From Chrysoperla carnea (taxonomy: Eukaryota > Arthropoda > Insecta > Neuroptera > Chrysopidae), in contig NC_058337.1 of the NCBI RefSeq assembly GCF_905475395.1, positions 116,678,368 to 116,742,367 of the forward strand: a stretch of DNA of 64,000 nt, given 5' to 3'. Below, in pieces: positions 36,723 through 49,580 of the stretch (positions are counted from its first letter, which is position 1; every line of letters starts with the position of its first letter). The translations under genes were made by a program, and so were the position numbers. A model generated the notes under the pieces. That model was not told where the DNA came from. It did no database searches and worked only from the letters and a program-made list of their open reading frames with translations.

Positions 36723-36758
36723 TATATACATATAATATTGTTGAGTGGAGTCAGTCAG
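36723..36758 (+). promoter_or_regulatory. Possible core promoter: TATATACA with TCAGTC initiator
   Basis: TATATACA begins at 36723 and an arthropod-type initiator TCAGTC lies at 36751-36756, placing its A (36753) 30 bases downstream of the first T. There is no downstream promoter element at +28. Downstream sequence has no long open frame; a weak donor (TTAG|GTAAAA near 36972) could end a first exon. In AT-rich DNA this pairing can arise by chance, so the call is tentative. Confidence 0.22.
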
Positions 36759-37264
36759 CTTAGTTTTCTAACTCACTGTAAATAGGGTCTTTATACATCA
36801 AAGATTACAGTAAATACTTCAAGTTGTACGGAAAAAGACTTATCAAAAGTTTTCAAATCAAATCTCACTCATTTTAACTTTAACTATCACAAGAATCAAA
36901 TCTTCTGAAGTTTTTAGTCAAAATAAATGGGAATAAAACGGAAACGTTAGAATCTCGAAAATTGTGAGGTTAGGTAAAAAATGTCAAGAGTCAAAAATTG
37001 TTTAGAATGGTCCATAATAGAATATCATATGGTGTTTCAACATTTGAATGACTAATATTGCATGTTCAACTACCTTGTGAAATTTCTGGCTAGTATATTT
37101 TAAATTTGGGGACGATGTACAGTGATCAAGAACATGTTGATCGAATTTAGAATTCATTTTACCACATTTTTCTGTTACAGTAGCGACTATTTTGTGGAGA
37201 TCAAATCAAAGAATCCGATTAGTTACTGTGATGTAGTGATTGGTTTAATAAGTTAGTTTAACAA

Positions 37265-37582
37265 GTGAAATTTTCCAAAATTTAAAATTCCCTGACTAAT
37301 TTTTTGGCTATGGAACCGTAAAATCGCATTTGAAACATATCTAAGAACACTATCCTTTAAATTGCCTTTTCCCTTAAAGCTTTTTCCAAACTGAGCTCTT
37401 GAAACATAGCTAAGAACACTCTCCATTAAATTACCTTTTAAACAAAACCAAAATAATCAAAATCGGTACATCCGTTTAGGCGCTACGATGCCCCGACAGG
37501 CAGACAGACACGCACACAGACAGACACGCACACAGACAGACTTATAACTTATAACACTCCCTTTTTTTAGTTCAGGGATTAG
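37265..37582 (+). repeat. CCCCCGA-family repeat, partial copy
   Basis: Starts GTGAAATTTTCCAAAATTT like the full element at 9059, then carries AACACTCTCCATTAAATTACC and CGCTACGATGCC, a CAGACAGACACGCACA tandem (about 37496-37542), and TTATAACACTCCC. It ends near TTCAGGGATTA. Diverged and shortened. Confidence 0.7.
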
Positions 37583-38138
37583 AAACGTAAAGAATTCCGT
37601 TTCTATGTAGATGCATGTACACTTTCATAAAATATTAGCTGCGATAAGTACGCTTGCTTTCTCTATGAGACTGGTAATTAGTTCTCTTTACAAGTAGACA
37701 ACTACAAGCCTATAGAGATACATAAACAAAAAGAATTTTAGATTGGAAACTATGTTCACACGTAAACTATGACTAGATATGAACGTCTATGCAGCAAAAA
37801 GATTTTTCTTTTCCTTTTACATCCTAGTGATTTTCTCATATTATGTGAAAGATGGCATATACAACGTCTATTGGAAACTGATTCTATTTATATTCTCCAT
37901 GGTGACATCACAAAGCAGTTTATTGGATTTCGTCTCAGTCTGTTTGATATACCCCCGTAATAGTATGGTAGCATACATAGTAAAGGCAAGGCATGCAGGC
38001 AACGCAGCACAGCATTGGCGTATGGTATCCTTCTTCAATATGGTACACATCAGAACTTGAACAGAATAATATTTTGTATATATAAAAGGATAAACGGCGT
38101 ACAATATATTTAAAATTAATAATATATGCGGTATATTT
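37583..38138. other. Non-coding block
   Basis: No gene recognised; overlapping open frames on both strands at 37769-38104 show no family features. Confidence 0.4.
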
Positions 38139-38790
38139 GTACCATGTATATATGAATTATATCAAGGTATACTAAGTTTAGTCCCAAGTTTGTAATGCTT
38201 AAAAATATTGATGCTACAAACAAAATTTTGGTATAGGTGTTCGTAAAATCACCGAATGAGTTCATTTCCGGTATTCTGTCTGTTCGTCTGTTAACACGAT
38301 AACTGAAAAACAAAAAGAAATATCAAGCTGAAATTTTATAACGATCTCAGGACAAAAAAGGTGACGTCGAGCTCGTAAATGACCGTTAGAAAAACCGTTA
38401 GACATACAACCAAAGTTTGACGTAAAAAATGGTCCTTATAAAAAAATGAACAACTTTTGTTTGAAAACGTCACAGTTTACCCATGAGGGACAAAATTTTG
38501 GTGTCTATTCTCTCCAAAATTATAAAAGATAGGGAGTTGAAAATTTGCAAGTAGCTTCAATTAGTGGTCTTGTGAAATATTCTCGAGAAAAAAAACAAAA
38601 TTCTAAGAAATATTTTCGAAAATTTTCGGAAACCAAATAGATGGCGTCCTCAATTAAGGCCATACCTGTTGATTTTTTAAACTCTTCTAATTTATAAGAA
38701 AATAATCAACCACTGATATTCAACACATTCTATACAGGGTATTTCAACAGTTAACTCAGTGAATTGTTTGTTTTCACTTGTTCTATGTAT
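38139..38790 (+). repeat. ATACCATGTATA-family repeat, long copy
   Basis: Matches 12515-13100 from ACCATGTATATATGAA through the GATAACTGAAAAAC and AGTTTGACGTAAAAAATG lines to TATACAGGGTAT (38731-38742) and the shared TTCAACAGTTAACTCAGT flank. Its centre has an extra ~100 bp relative to the other copy. Confidence 0.75.
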
Positions 38791-39632
38791 TTTCAATTTT
38801 TGTGTGTGAGTCATTTTATAATATAGAGAGCGGAAAAAAATTACAAAATTTAAATTGAACATATTCTCATATGAGATTTCAATGTTTTCACATGATTTTA
38901 AATTGCTCTATGTTATTTTTGTTCAATTTCGTTAAGAAAGGTCTTGGAAATTATATTTGTTCCGAAGCCTCCTTTGAAAAGCTTTAAATAAGCCTTTTGA
39001 CGTTATATTGCTAGATACGGTATCAGATTTATTTATTGAGCCATTATAAGGGAAGTAATTAAAGGTATTTTTAGAGTAGTATTCTTAAACGATAAAGATA
39101 ATTACAGGAATAGCCTTATAAATATATAAAGGAATAAACTTCAAATCTTTGCAATTAGTACAATATTTCTAAGCGTTACAACCTTGGGACTTAATTTAAT
39201 TTGATATGCCTTGATATGTTTCAAATAAAAAGTATAAAAAACACAAATTCATTAATTTTTAGTAGGTCATTAAAGTAAAACTTGTCTGGATGAAGATAAA
39301 AGTTCACATTTTCAAGAATTTCCCAACTACACAATGTTTCAGACCTGTCATTATGATGCCAGGTAAGGAATTATCAACTGGCGCATGACACTTTTGAAAG
39401 TTGTATATGACGCCAAAGCTACTAATTATATGTTAGCGTTTCGCGGCTAAAATACTTTTGATGGTTGAATTCAATGCAAATTTTTCGCTTTTAAAATCAT
39501 ACATATGTACAAAGTAAAAAAAAATTACTGGTAAAAAAATAGCCTACTGGTAAAAATTACTGCGTTAACATCAACAGATGTTTATTTATAACAAGTAAAT
39601 ATATTTGAGTCAACCATTTCAATATTATTATA
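38791..39632. other. Non-coding block with a small repeat fragment
   Basis: Positions 39161-39230 are a reverse, diverged fragment of the 5' end of the ATACCATGTATA family (TAAGCGTTACAACCTTGGGA). Nothing else was recognised. Confidence 0.45.
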
Positions 39633-40089
39633 CTAGCTGTTACCCGCCCGCTTTGCGTGGCGTAAAATATACCCGCTTTGCTGGGCAACATTCCCACTTG
39701 CACCCCTCCCTCCACATTTCCTCGCGTTGGATAACATTTTTGTAATGTACACGTCATGCTCTTTTATTTGATACCCCACTTAAGTATATTTGTAAATATT
39801 CGATATTTCCTTCCCACTTTCTCGCTACAGCTTTCTACCCTCCGAAGGTTAAAAAAATTTCTAAATGTAATTTAAAACATTCTGACCAAGTTTTGAACTA
39901 TTAAAAGCCATAATTTAAAAATATGAATTTTTTATTCATGAACACCCCCGCAACCCCCCTTGTGGGTGGAATTTCGTAAAATCCGTTCTTACCTGACCTC
40001 TACTTGGCAAAAGCAATATTCCTGCCAAATTTCAAGTCTCTAGGTCTTATAGTTTTAGAGATATCGTGATGAGTGACTATCTATATAGA
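39633..40089 (-). mobile_element. Helitron-like non-autonomous element, second type
   Basis: On the minus strand it ends ACGGGT...AACAGCTAG before a host T (39632), and may begin TCTATATAGATAGTCACTCA after a host A (40090). A duplicated GC-rich line (CCCGCTTTGC at about 39649 and 39671) lies next to the CTAG end, and a block with CACCCCCGCAACCCCCC and AAATTTCAAGTCTCTAGGTC in the middle. It differs in its body from the copies at 4925 and 59850. The same body type is common in arthropod repeats; an RTE-related tail is the alternative class. The right boundary is uncertain. Confidence 0.5.
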
Positions 40090-40693
40090 TCTATAGAAAG
40101 TCTCCTATATATATATAGAATTGACTGTCTTTCTTGGACGAAAAAAACCTAGTAGTATTCAAAAATTATGTTAAGATTTAGTTACAACTTCAAACTTACA
40201 ACAGCCTTTATATCTGTGGTTTATCACAAAATATTTTTAAGGTCACTATATGTCGACGAATGCTTTCGAAAAAGACATTTATCATGAGTTCTTCGTTTAA
40301 TCTTCTACTGTCTAGAAACTACAACTATAATCTCAAAATATATGATATGCGTTTCGAGAAGACATAAATCGTACATTTTTTTGGTGTGAAAGTTCTTTTA
40401 CCTTGATGGAAAATTGATGACTCTTCTTGCTAGACACATAAAATTCATGAGTCATACTTACTAGAATGAATATATATAAATACTTACTCGTGATGTCTAA
40501 CTTTTTATTGGAAAACTATTTACTTACACGAAATTATGCAAAATCATTGAAATATATATTCAAATAAATACTTAAACTTATTCATTATCATGGATGTATA
40601 TGCAAAAACGAAATAGCTTTTAAGATGCCTGTCAAATAAGATCTCTTGTTGCAACAAATACCTTGGTTATGTATTTTTGACTATTTTAACATT
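40090..40693. other. Non-coding block
   Basis: No coding sequence or recognised repeat. Confidence 0.4.
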
Positions 40694-41209
40694 GTTATTG
40701 AAATAAATACCACGATACTCGAAATAAAATTGTATATTAAGAAATTCTATTTAAAAAATACAATTAAAAAACATACAACGGACTTACATGTCGCTAAATA
40801 TCGATATTTCTATTGCAACGCAATCATCGTCAGTAGCAAAATTTATTCGTATAACCCATTACAAACATTTTACACAAAATTAAAAATAAACAAAACATTA
40901 CCAACAAAACAGTAACGATTTACAAAAAATAAAATTACAAAAATTATCACAAATTTGAAGAAAAAATTTCACAATACCACCAAACTTTTTGTAAACATTG
41001 CAGAACTTCAAATTTGTGATAATTTTTGTAATTTTATTTTTTGTAAATCGTTACTGTTTTGTTGGTAATGTTTTGTTTATTTTTAATTTTGTGAAATATC
41101 GATATTTAGCGACATGTAAGTCCGTTGTATGTTTTTTAATTGTATTTTTTAAATAGAATTTCTTAATATAAAATTTTATTTCGAGTATCGTGGTATTTAT
41201 TTCAATAAC
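40694..41209. mobile_element. 516-bp foldback element
   Basis: The left arm (40694-40960) and right arm (41006-41209) are reverse complements over nearly all their length, from GTTATTGAAATAAATACCAC at the outer end to CACAAATTTGAAG at the inner end, around a 45-bp loop. The left arm has about 65 extra bases (about 40807-40873) with no partner, presumably inserted there or lost on the right. The similarity of the arms outside that block is high. No coding capacity; the 89-codon frame at 40646-40915 is arm sequence. Confidence 0.85.
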
Positions 41210-41349
41210 TATGTCTCAACTCGAAGTCATCCTTATATTTTACAATAATTCACCCTTATATTTTAACATTGTTTATTACATATTAACAATGTTTTCTGTA
41301 CAAATAATGATATAAGACCTTTAAGACGGCTGGATTTTAGATATTATTT

Positions 41350-42049
41350 CTTTTCTTTTTAACCCCCGATCTAAAAAGAGGTGTTATAAATTTGACCGCT
41401 ATGTGTGTGTGTGTCTGTGCGTTTATCTGTCTGTGGCATTGTAGCGCCTAAACGGATGAACAGATTTTATTTTTATTTTTTTTTTTTGATTTCATTTGAA
41501 AGGTAATTTAACGGAGAGTGTTCTTAGCTATATTTCAAGTGTGACCTTAGAGTTCCGTTCTCGAAAAAACTAAAAAATTGGCCATGATCTTCAAAATCGA
41601 TTCAGTTTGGGAAAGTCATGACGTATAATTTTAACATATAAATAATTACTATGGAAATGAATGGTAAAATAAATCTGGCTAAATTCATTTTGAAAAATGA
41701 AATGGTAAAATAATTAAGTAATTCAAAACAATAATTCAAAAAAAACAAACTCAACTCCAATATTTCAATTTCAATTAAAATATTTCCAACAATTGGTCCC
41801 AAAAAATGATAGCTCTCTTAGTATCCTTTTCATCTCATCTGATGTCTTTGACCATCACTTTGATAATGATTAAGCAAGGTGTGTTAAAAGTTTAAAGTGT
41901 TTATCTGTCCGTATGTGTGTCATCGTAGCCCGTAAACGGTCGAACCGACTTGATTGAGAACATTTTTTAGCTAAGTTTCCAAAAATTGGGTTACAAGGAC
42001 TAAATCACATTTGTCGGGGGTTTTTTAAATTTTGTAAATTTCACTCGTA
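41350..42049 (-). mobile_element. CCCCCGA-ended repeat element, inverted full-length copy
   Basis: Reverse-complement match to 9059-9729 in order along its length, with AACCCCCGA near 41361, the GTAGCGCCTAAACGGATGAA and GAGAGTGTTCTTAGC lines, and TGTCGGGGG at 42011-42019. The AATTTCAATTAAAATATTTCC region in the middle is also shared. The predicted 66-residue frame inside is not a gene. Confidence 0.8.
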
Positions 42050-43755
42050 AGCTCTTGTACCAAAATATTAAAAAAGATATTTAGTTCGCTTTTTTTATTG
42101 TTATATTCGCAAAATTTCTGGGTAGAAAATAAATTTTATTACCTGCATATATTTTATGTTTTGTGTAGCATGTGCAAAGATATTTATTTAATACAATTAT
42201 AAATTGCATTGATCTGCCTTCTATATGCCTTATTTACCACAGTTTGTTACTATTTTCAATACTTTAATGGATAATTCATGAGCATAATAGATTCTATTTA
42301 TGTATTTGGATCAAGTATCCATTTCACACTTTAGAATTTCTAAAAGCGAAAACCAAAATTGTACATTAACATCAAATATCCCAACATTGATTGATAAACG
42401 ATAACTTTAGATATAATCAAATAAATAACATTAGAAAATCTAGAATAGACACATAGAAACACAATTTGAAGAGATAACCTTCGAAAACACACACACACAC
42501 ACACACACACAAAGCAAACATTCGATTCCAAATCTGAAAGAATAGTTAAATATAGGGTGTACCTGAAAGGACTCAAAATAAATTAATTATTTAAACTTTA
42601 TACAAATTTGCTTGGTTTGCACGTTTTTAGACAGTTACTCTCCTAAATTCAAAACAGTCTCATGTAGTACCAATTCCTTTGCGTGGTGCGAGATTTTTTT
42701 GTTAAGAAGTAAAGAAAAACATAAAGATAAGTCTGAAAGAGTACTCCATATAAAAAACATCTTTTGCATATTTCAATTTCTAAGTAAAGTACCTTTCACG
42801 AAAACGAGCATATTTTGAGCTTTGCGGCCTCTTCACCAACAAATTGATATTAATCAGAATTTTGACATCACTTTCACATATCTTCGATTAAATTTATCAA
42901 AATCTTTTAAAAAGCAATTTTAAAATTTCTTAATGGTGTACCAAATTCAAGCATTTTTGTAATTAGGTAAATTTAGCTTAATTCATGCATTCTAAACACT
43001 ATTTTTGGCAGACCGTTCCAAACATCTTGTGTAGAGAAGAGGACATCCTGTAGAGTAGGCACCTGAATTCAAAATGACAAATGGATTTCTATATAACACA
43101 TTTCAAACACCAATATAAACATTACATTATATTAGGTTTATACCCATGTAATGGAATAGATTACCAATGATTCTCACACCTGCTATACGAGATGAAGGAT
43201 GAGGTCCTTGGTGATGGTGTAAGGAGACATAGATGTAAGGGAGGTTATATGTAATATGTAATAGTCAGTAGTCAATCCTTCGAGGTTGTTGGTTTGTCAG
43301 TCAATATTCTAGTTTCTATTCATCATTCGTACTTGAATTGAAAGCTTGTCTACTGTGTTTAAACTGCTTGACATGGAAAATAGGTCAAATATAATTATAT
43401 ATTTACAATTTCCTACGGTTTATCTACAATAAAGAGATCCACAAACTAAAACGTAAGCCTGAGTAATAGATATCAACACCTGAGCCAGTTCCTTGTCAAA
43501 AATTCTAACCATATACTTGGTTGTGTGTAACCTCGAAAATAGGTAAACAATACTTTAAAACCAAACCCTTTTTGAACAGTTTAAGCAATATTAGCTTTAA
43601 CTCAAACCAATCGATATCGTAGACAACGGGCAGAAGAAAAATTTAGACTTTTTTCGAAAAAATCATAATTTTCGAATTCGAAAAAATTTTTACCCTACGG
43701 ATATAGTACTATCGAAAATAATAATTGAGAACTCTAGGATATTTTGAAATAAATT
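42050..43755. other. Non-coding block with a CA microsatellite
   Basis: An (AC)n run lies at about 42487-42512. No gene was recognised; antisense frames crossing the microsatellite are not credible. Confidence 0.45.
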
Positions 43756-43858
43756 TCGATTTTTGTCCCAATTTCCTAGATCAATTTTTTTTGTATTATA
43801 TATATTTTTAAATACACAAAGAAAAAGAAAATTGATCTAGGAAATTGGGGCTAATCGA
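43756..43858. repeat. Hairpin with 31-bp arms
   Basis: Arms at 43756-43786 and 43828-43858 (CAATTTCCTAGATCAATTTT against AAAATTGATCTAGGAAATTG as the inner core) with few mismatches and a 41-bp AT-rich loop. Size and shape would allow a ~100-nt stem-loop RNA, but no expression evidence can be read from sequence. Confidence 0.65.
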
Positions 43859-44440
43859 AAATAGTACCGAATGTAAAATAGAAATGAGAATCAGAAACCT
43901 GTATATCACTGTATTTTCCAAACCAATTTCAAAACTTTATTATAATAAATGTCTTTGTTATTTTCCTTCTAGGTTCCAATAACATTATTATTAGTTTCAT
44001 AGTTATCCCATTTTCTTTGGTATTCATTATACAAGCATAAATCGAATTCTGTATTTGAATAGGAGAAAATAGATCACATGCAAGGTTATAATAGAACAAC
44101 ACCAAGGGCCATTATATAATTCATTCCGACAGGTTTTCTGCGGTCAAGAAATTATATTATTTAAAATTTTCTCTTTCTATATAACTGTAACAGATTGATT
44201 GACAATTTTGTGGTTATGTTTTAGTGAGAATCTTTTCTGTTATTAAAATACCATATTTACATACAATGACTTTTGTAAATTAATTTTACTGACCGGAACC
44301 AATATATATTTAGAATTTAAATACTAAAATTTAAGTAATAAAATTTTTAAGCTTTCAATTTTAGTTTTGTCAAAATTTTAAAATAGAATTATTTCGGTAA
44401 CTGTATTTTATTTGAAAACAATTATTTTAATGAAGTTCGC
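43859..44440. other. Non-coding block
   Basis: No coding sequence or recognised repeat. Confidence 0.4.
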
Positions 44441-44901
44441 GCTTTTTATTATTATTTTATCGTTCAAAGTTGGCTGAAAAAATGATGACTCATTTAGGCA
44501 ATCCTTTTCAATTGGATATTTCTATATCAAAAAATCTAGAGAGTGTGATAAAATTACTATCTAAAATGTTTAGACAATCTTGTAGTTTATAATAATACCA
44601 TTAAAATATAAGGTTGTTGATGATATAAAAACAAAATTTTAATTTAATTATGAGTTCATCGAAGATCCATCATTTGATGAACAGAGACGACTATAGTTAG
44701 AGTATTGATGGTTGAAGAGCGATATCTATATTATCAAATTTATAAGCAGCACTTGCACACAATATATTATATATTTTTGCAGTTGCATGGTATTGTAAAG
44801 TTAAAAATAACACATTACTTGACTTAAAAAATGTATTTGGTTTATATGTATGTATTGTGCAATAAACCAAAACTTTTTTACAATACCGTAGAGAAACAAT
44901 C
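44441..44901 (-). repeat. ~460-bp dispersed repeat, partner of 6513-6967
   Basis: Inverted copy of 6513-6967, with a 71-codon frame (44697-44912) that corresponds to part of the frame in the other copy. Small indels separate the two. Confidence 0.85.
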
Positions 44902-45587
44902 ACCGTAAGCATCTTTTTCTAATAGTTTTTTTTTCGATATCTCTAACCATCTCTGACGCTAGGCAAAATATTAAGAAACGGGCCTATTTTTCAATTTGTA
45001 GTATTCTAAGTTTGAAATTCTGATTTCGGTTAAGTATCTTAAAAATGTAACCCATCACCCTATATGACTGTGCAAAATTTCAAATTGATATTCTTATAAA
45101 TAACGAAAATATGAGGGGGACCTTCATCTTAACCAGAGGAAATAAGCAGAGGAAACATATGAGACACTTATACTATAAATTATGTTTCCTAAGCAATATT
45201 CTTAATCACTTTTCTCTAATTTATATTTCCTCTGCAGTGCCGATTTCTGATGTAATTTTTCTGACTCATACAGATTTAAGATAGAGAGAAAAAATTATTA
45301 ATGATCACTCTCGAAAGAAATACCAAAAACTACTTCTTTAAAAATTGGAAATTCCTCTTTTTTTTTGAAAACTTGAATCAATTATGTTAATGATCGAACA
45401 AACTTTTCCACTTTAAAGTATAGAAACACTTCCCTCGTGTACGAACATAAGAGAAAATCAATACTCATAAATTATACTGCAGAAGAAGAAAAAAAAAGAA
45501 GAATTTGTGTGATCAGAAAATTGCAGGGGGATAAATTTTAGCGTATCTCATTTGTATGCAATAAAATACGATAAAGTAAACGGAGAT
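44902..45587. other. Non-coding block
   Basis: No coding sequence recognised. Confidence 0.4.
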
Positions 45588-45901
45588 ATACAGAATGTTC
45601 GATTTACATCTAGGCATATAAATATCACGAGTATGACAGAATACATGCGTTAAGCAATGTATCTAAGTGAAAGGTATTATATACATGTGTTGAAGCTTCG
45701 ATATGCGTTGAGATAGTTGCAAGACGCTTGGAGAGTGGAAGTTTCTTAGTTGAATAGATGTACTACAACGGATAAGCCACGATACAAGTCACTTTTGTAA
45801 TTTCACTTATAATACCTCTTACTTAGATGCATTGGTTAACTCATGTATTTTGTCATACTCGTGATACTTATATGCGTAGATGTTAATCGAACATTCTGTA
45901 T
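45588..45901. repeat. Long hairpin: ungapped 93-bp inverted arms
   Basis: The arms at 45588-45680 and 45809-45901 are reverse complements without gaps, 84 of 93 positions paired by eye, around a 128-bp loop. The pairing holds blocks such as GTCATACTCGTGATA and GAACATTCTGTAT. The arms are not similar to any other repeat seen in the window. A transcript crossing it would form a long stem of the kind processed into endogenous siRNAs. It may equally be a degenerated foldback transposon. Confidence 0.85.
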
Positions 45902-48029
45902 AGTTGTGATGAATAGCAGAGAACAAAGTTAGATATGGGAACAAGAATATACACACACAAAAGAAATGTAGCCAAAAGAAAAACTTGCAATAATTCAATA
46001 AACCTTGTGTCACCAAAAAAAAAAAAAGTTATATGTATGAAGGAAAGCATTCTTTCAAATCGTAGACAGACAATACGCGCGTACATATTACATTAAGAGT
46101 CGTATTGTATGTGTATAGATCGGTTTCGAAACTTTTTTCTGTTATACCGTATGTTAAAATTACGTATCGCGTAAGTTTGAAGTTTATTTTTATGGTGGAA
46201 GCGCGGTGAAGTCGATGGAGATTTCATAGAGTGTAACGAAACGGATCAAAATTTTACAAATCTACTTAGGGATGTACGAACACCAAAGCACTTTTAAATA
46301 AAAAGCTTGATTTCTTTTTGTACCGAAGTTCTTTAACACGGCTTGTCATGGCATGCAAACTGGTAAAAACCGCCACGTAACAAAATGAGATATGCTTTGT
46401 GTGTGGATGTGTGTGTGTCATATCCATGGCAACCACGATATGTTATCCTACTTTGTATTATTTTTATTTATTAAAGTAGGTACACAATAATTTTACATTT
46501 TTGTACAATTTATGTCCAAAACTAGTTATTGAAACATGTGCATTACTAGTTTTGGATGTAAATAGAACAAAAATGGCAAAATTCGTGTGCTATAACTATG
46601 TGCGTCTTGGAACCCTGCGTACTTGACACTACAGATTGAACAGTTGACATCTGTTTCTGTACAGCTTCGTAAGGGTCTCACTGTTCCTAAGAGGGGTCCC
46701 AAGACCGTTATGTTTTTTATATGAAGTTGGACTAATATAAATCTACTCACGGATAGCCCGATTATTTGAATAAATAAACTTCGAAAGTAAGCATATTTAA
46801 CATTGGTTTAATGGTAAAACAGGTAGATGGATGATGTGTTTTCATAGATTTCTCCAAAACTAGTCGGAATTAAAAAAAAAAAAACCTAATTAAATTACAG
46901 TTAAGACCTTAATTAATTATTGAAAAAAGTCCTATTTTGACAATATATAACTTGACAAAATAAGACGAAAAGTAAGAATAAATTTTGTCGATATCTGGGG
47001 TAGTTTTCAAAATATTTGAAAAATTAAAAATTTTGTTTAATTATTTAGCTTTCGATATTTGAAAATCAATCCAGATATCGAAAAATTGTATTGTTATTTT
47101 TCATTTACATTCATGAAGTTATAAAAAAACCTTTTTCATCAAAGTTGAAAATAAGTTACAAATAATTTCAACTCTAAATCTAAAATTGTCTTTCTGCTCC
47201 TACTATCTTAATATAATTTAGTTTTTTAAATAAAGAAGGTAATTTTAATAACCAAGCGGAAATTAGGCTGCTTTACTCACTTAGTGTTCATCCAGCGTTA
47301 GTTACCGCCACCTCCTACAGGTAAATACGCAAAATTCAATCGTCTTAAAATAAACTGTCAAAAAACTTCGTCAGCTTTCATACTTTCACATTTCAAAGAA
47401 ACACGGTATTGTCAAGAAGGTATAAAAGAAAATAATAATATATAATTGGCACATTGTATAATCGAAAAGAAGTTTTACAACCGAAATTTGATTGCATTAA
47501 TATAATATTTTCCCATTCGAATTTTTATGTTTCTATGACTACACAAATTGCATTTAAGTGTTTTTTGCGTGTACATAATGTGTGTATTTGAGGGTGTTTT
47601 TAACCAGTAGGGATTACTATAAAATGCATTTACGCATCCTAAACACAGGTATACGTATTATTTTCATCACGAATGGTGAATATACGACATGGATATATTG
47701 AAGGGGATTATTGTTTCGTTGCTTATCTATAGAGTATAACGTATGTATGTATGAATGTCTGTAGTATGTAGAAAGTCGTAAGCCCTTTATTTGGATTTGT
47801 AAAGATACTTATCGAGCTGTCTGTGTATACATGTTTTGGTAGACACAAGGGATATTTATAATTTATATATATTTTGAACGGGGGTGTATACATTCACAGA
47901 TGTATAAATTGTACACTTGTGCAAGACGAAAAATCAATTTTCCAAAAGCGTTTTTTGTACTAACGTAACACATTTAAGTGGAATAAAAAAAATAGTGTAC
48001 CTGTAAATTTACCTTTTTTCATGGTTGTT
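45902..48029. other. Non-coding block
   Basis: A small hairpin (46511-46529 with 46543-46561, core CCAAAACTAGT) was noted. Overlapping minus-strand frames at 45819-46086 and 46526-46750 lack family features. Confidence 0.4.
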
Positions 48030-48600
48030 CAAGTAGGGGAAAATATTATTGTAGACGATTTGTGGTTCTAGAATAATCCATAGACACACGAAAATCTAAT
48101 TGATTTTGCAGTTCAACGACAAGTTGGGAGTTGTGATTGAAAAAATTGCAATGAAATATCACCGTTTTGTCCGGGATTTTAGTCGATATCTCAAAAACTA
48201 CTCGTTTCGACTTAAAAGGGACCTGACTTTTGTTTTCTTTCTGGGTTTCATGACTGGATTATCATGTTAAATAATCTATAAACACAAAAATTTTATTGAT
48301 TCAACAAGATTCGATTTGCTTAAGAGGTCCTAAGAGATTCTAGTTCATTTAGCTACTGGATGAAAAGTTTTTAAGATATCGCCAAAATCCTTTTTTTGAA
48401 TCCTGGAGATTTTTTAATTTTTATTATTAAGAGATTCTCGAAGACATCTCGAAAAATAATGATCCTATCATTCAGTGAGCTACATTTTTATATATTTTCA
48501 GTTCATGTCAGTGTAAGTAATCTATAAACATAAAAATCTAATTGAATTCATTTTTAGATTGATCAACAAAGTTTTGAGATGTCAACTGAAAAAATAGTTC
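48030..48600 (+). repeat. Degenerate repeat, three units of ~200-250 bp
   Basis: The line AATCTATAAACACAAAAATC recurs near 48074 (diverged), 48272 and 48519, each followed by a T-rich line containing TTGATT or TTGAATT. Between them are related lines with GATATC(T/G)C. Units are strongly diverged, so boundaries are approximate. Confidence 0.45.
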
Positions 48601-49314
48601 TCGTTCATCAATCACTTGTTCAGGTTTTTAAGTAACCTTTCAAAGAAAACAAAAAATTAAAATCTGTGCATAAATGAATCAATCAGACCCGATTTAATAT
48701 CGGGGTTTTCTTTAAATTTTTTATTTATTTTTATTTAGTTAGTTTTTTTGAACATAGAAACATTTGGATGTTTTTATTTTAAATTTCGGTACTGTAAATA
48801 TTTAAACAATTTTATTTCTTAATCTATGAAGATAGTATTATTACATTCATAAAATAAATGGAACACTTTAAAGTAATATAAAGTCTTTATATGTTGTTTA
48901 TAATATGTACATCGTATCCATTTTATAGTAAAATATGTCTACATTATTAGATAGTCCAAATGTTTGGTGTCTCATACATATTCACATGGTTTATATTCTA
49001 GTCGAAGATCAACTAACAATAATGAAAAATTTTCTGAATTTCAAATCACAGACTGAGCAAAACTGATATTGGTACGCACGGAAACTGGTATTGGTAAATT
49101 TGTCACGCTATTCGAATATCAACCTCCAAAACTTTCAAATAATAATATGACTGGTGTCTGGTAAGTAAAGCGAGAATAAAAACCCAATTTATTTGTAGTA
49201 TTATTTTTGTAATTCTCAAACATTTTTTAAATGTAAATATTAATAATATCAATATAATAAAGAAACTGCATGGGATTATAATGATATATTATCTGAACAA
49301 AAATGAGTAACAAG
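48601..49314. other. Non-coding block
   Basis: No coding sequence or recognised repeat. Confidence 0.4.
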
Positions 49315-49580
49315 TGAAATTTACAAAATTTGAAAAATTCCCGAAAAATTTTTGGGGTATGAAACCCTAAACTCGCATTTGAAACATATCCAAGAGCACT
49401 CTCCATCAAATTGTCTGTTTCCTTGAAGCCTTTTCCAAACTGAGCCGAATTGGGAGATCATGGCCAATTTTTAGTTTTTTTGGGTACGGAACTTAAAACC
49501 TAAATTCGAACTTGAAACATAATTAAGAACACTCTTCATTAAATTACCTTTTGACCAAAGCTAAAAAAGTCAAAATCGGT
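49315..49580 (+). repeat. CCCCCGA-family repeat, partial copy
   Basis: Begins GTGAAATTTACAAAATTTG, as the full copy at 9059 does. The line ACTCGCATTTGAAACATATC is followed about 120 bp later by a second similar line (TTCGAACTTGAAACATAATT), and the copy ends near CAAAATCGGTTCAC. The 3' half is missing. Confidence 0.7.
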
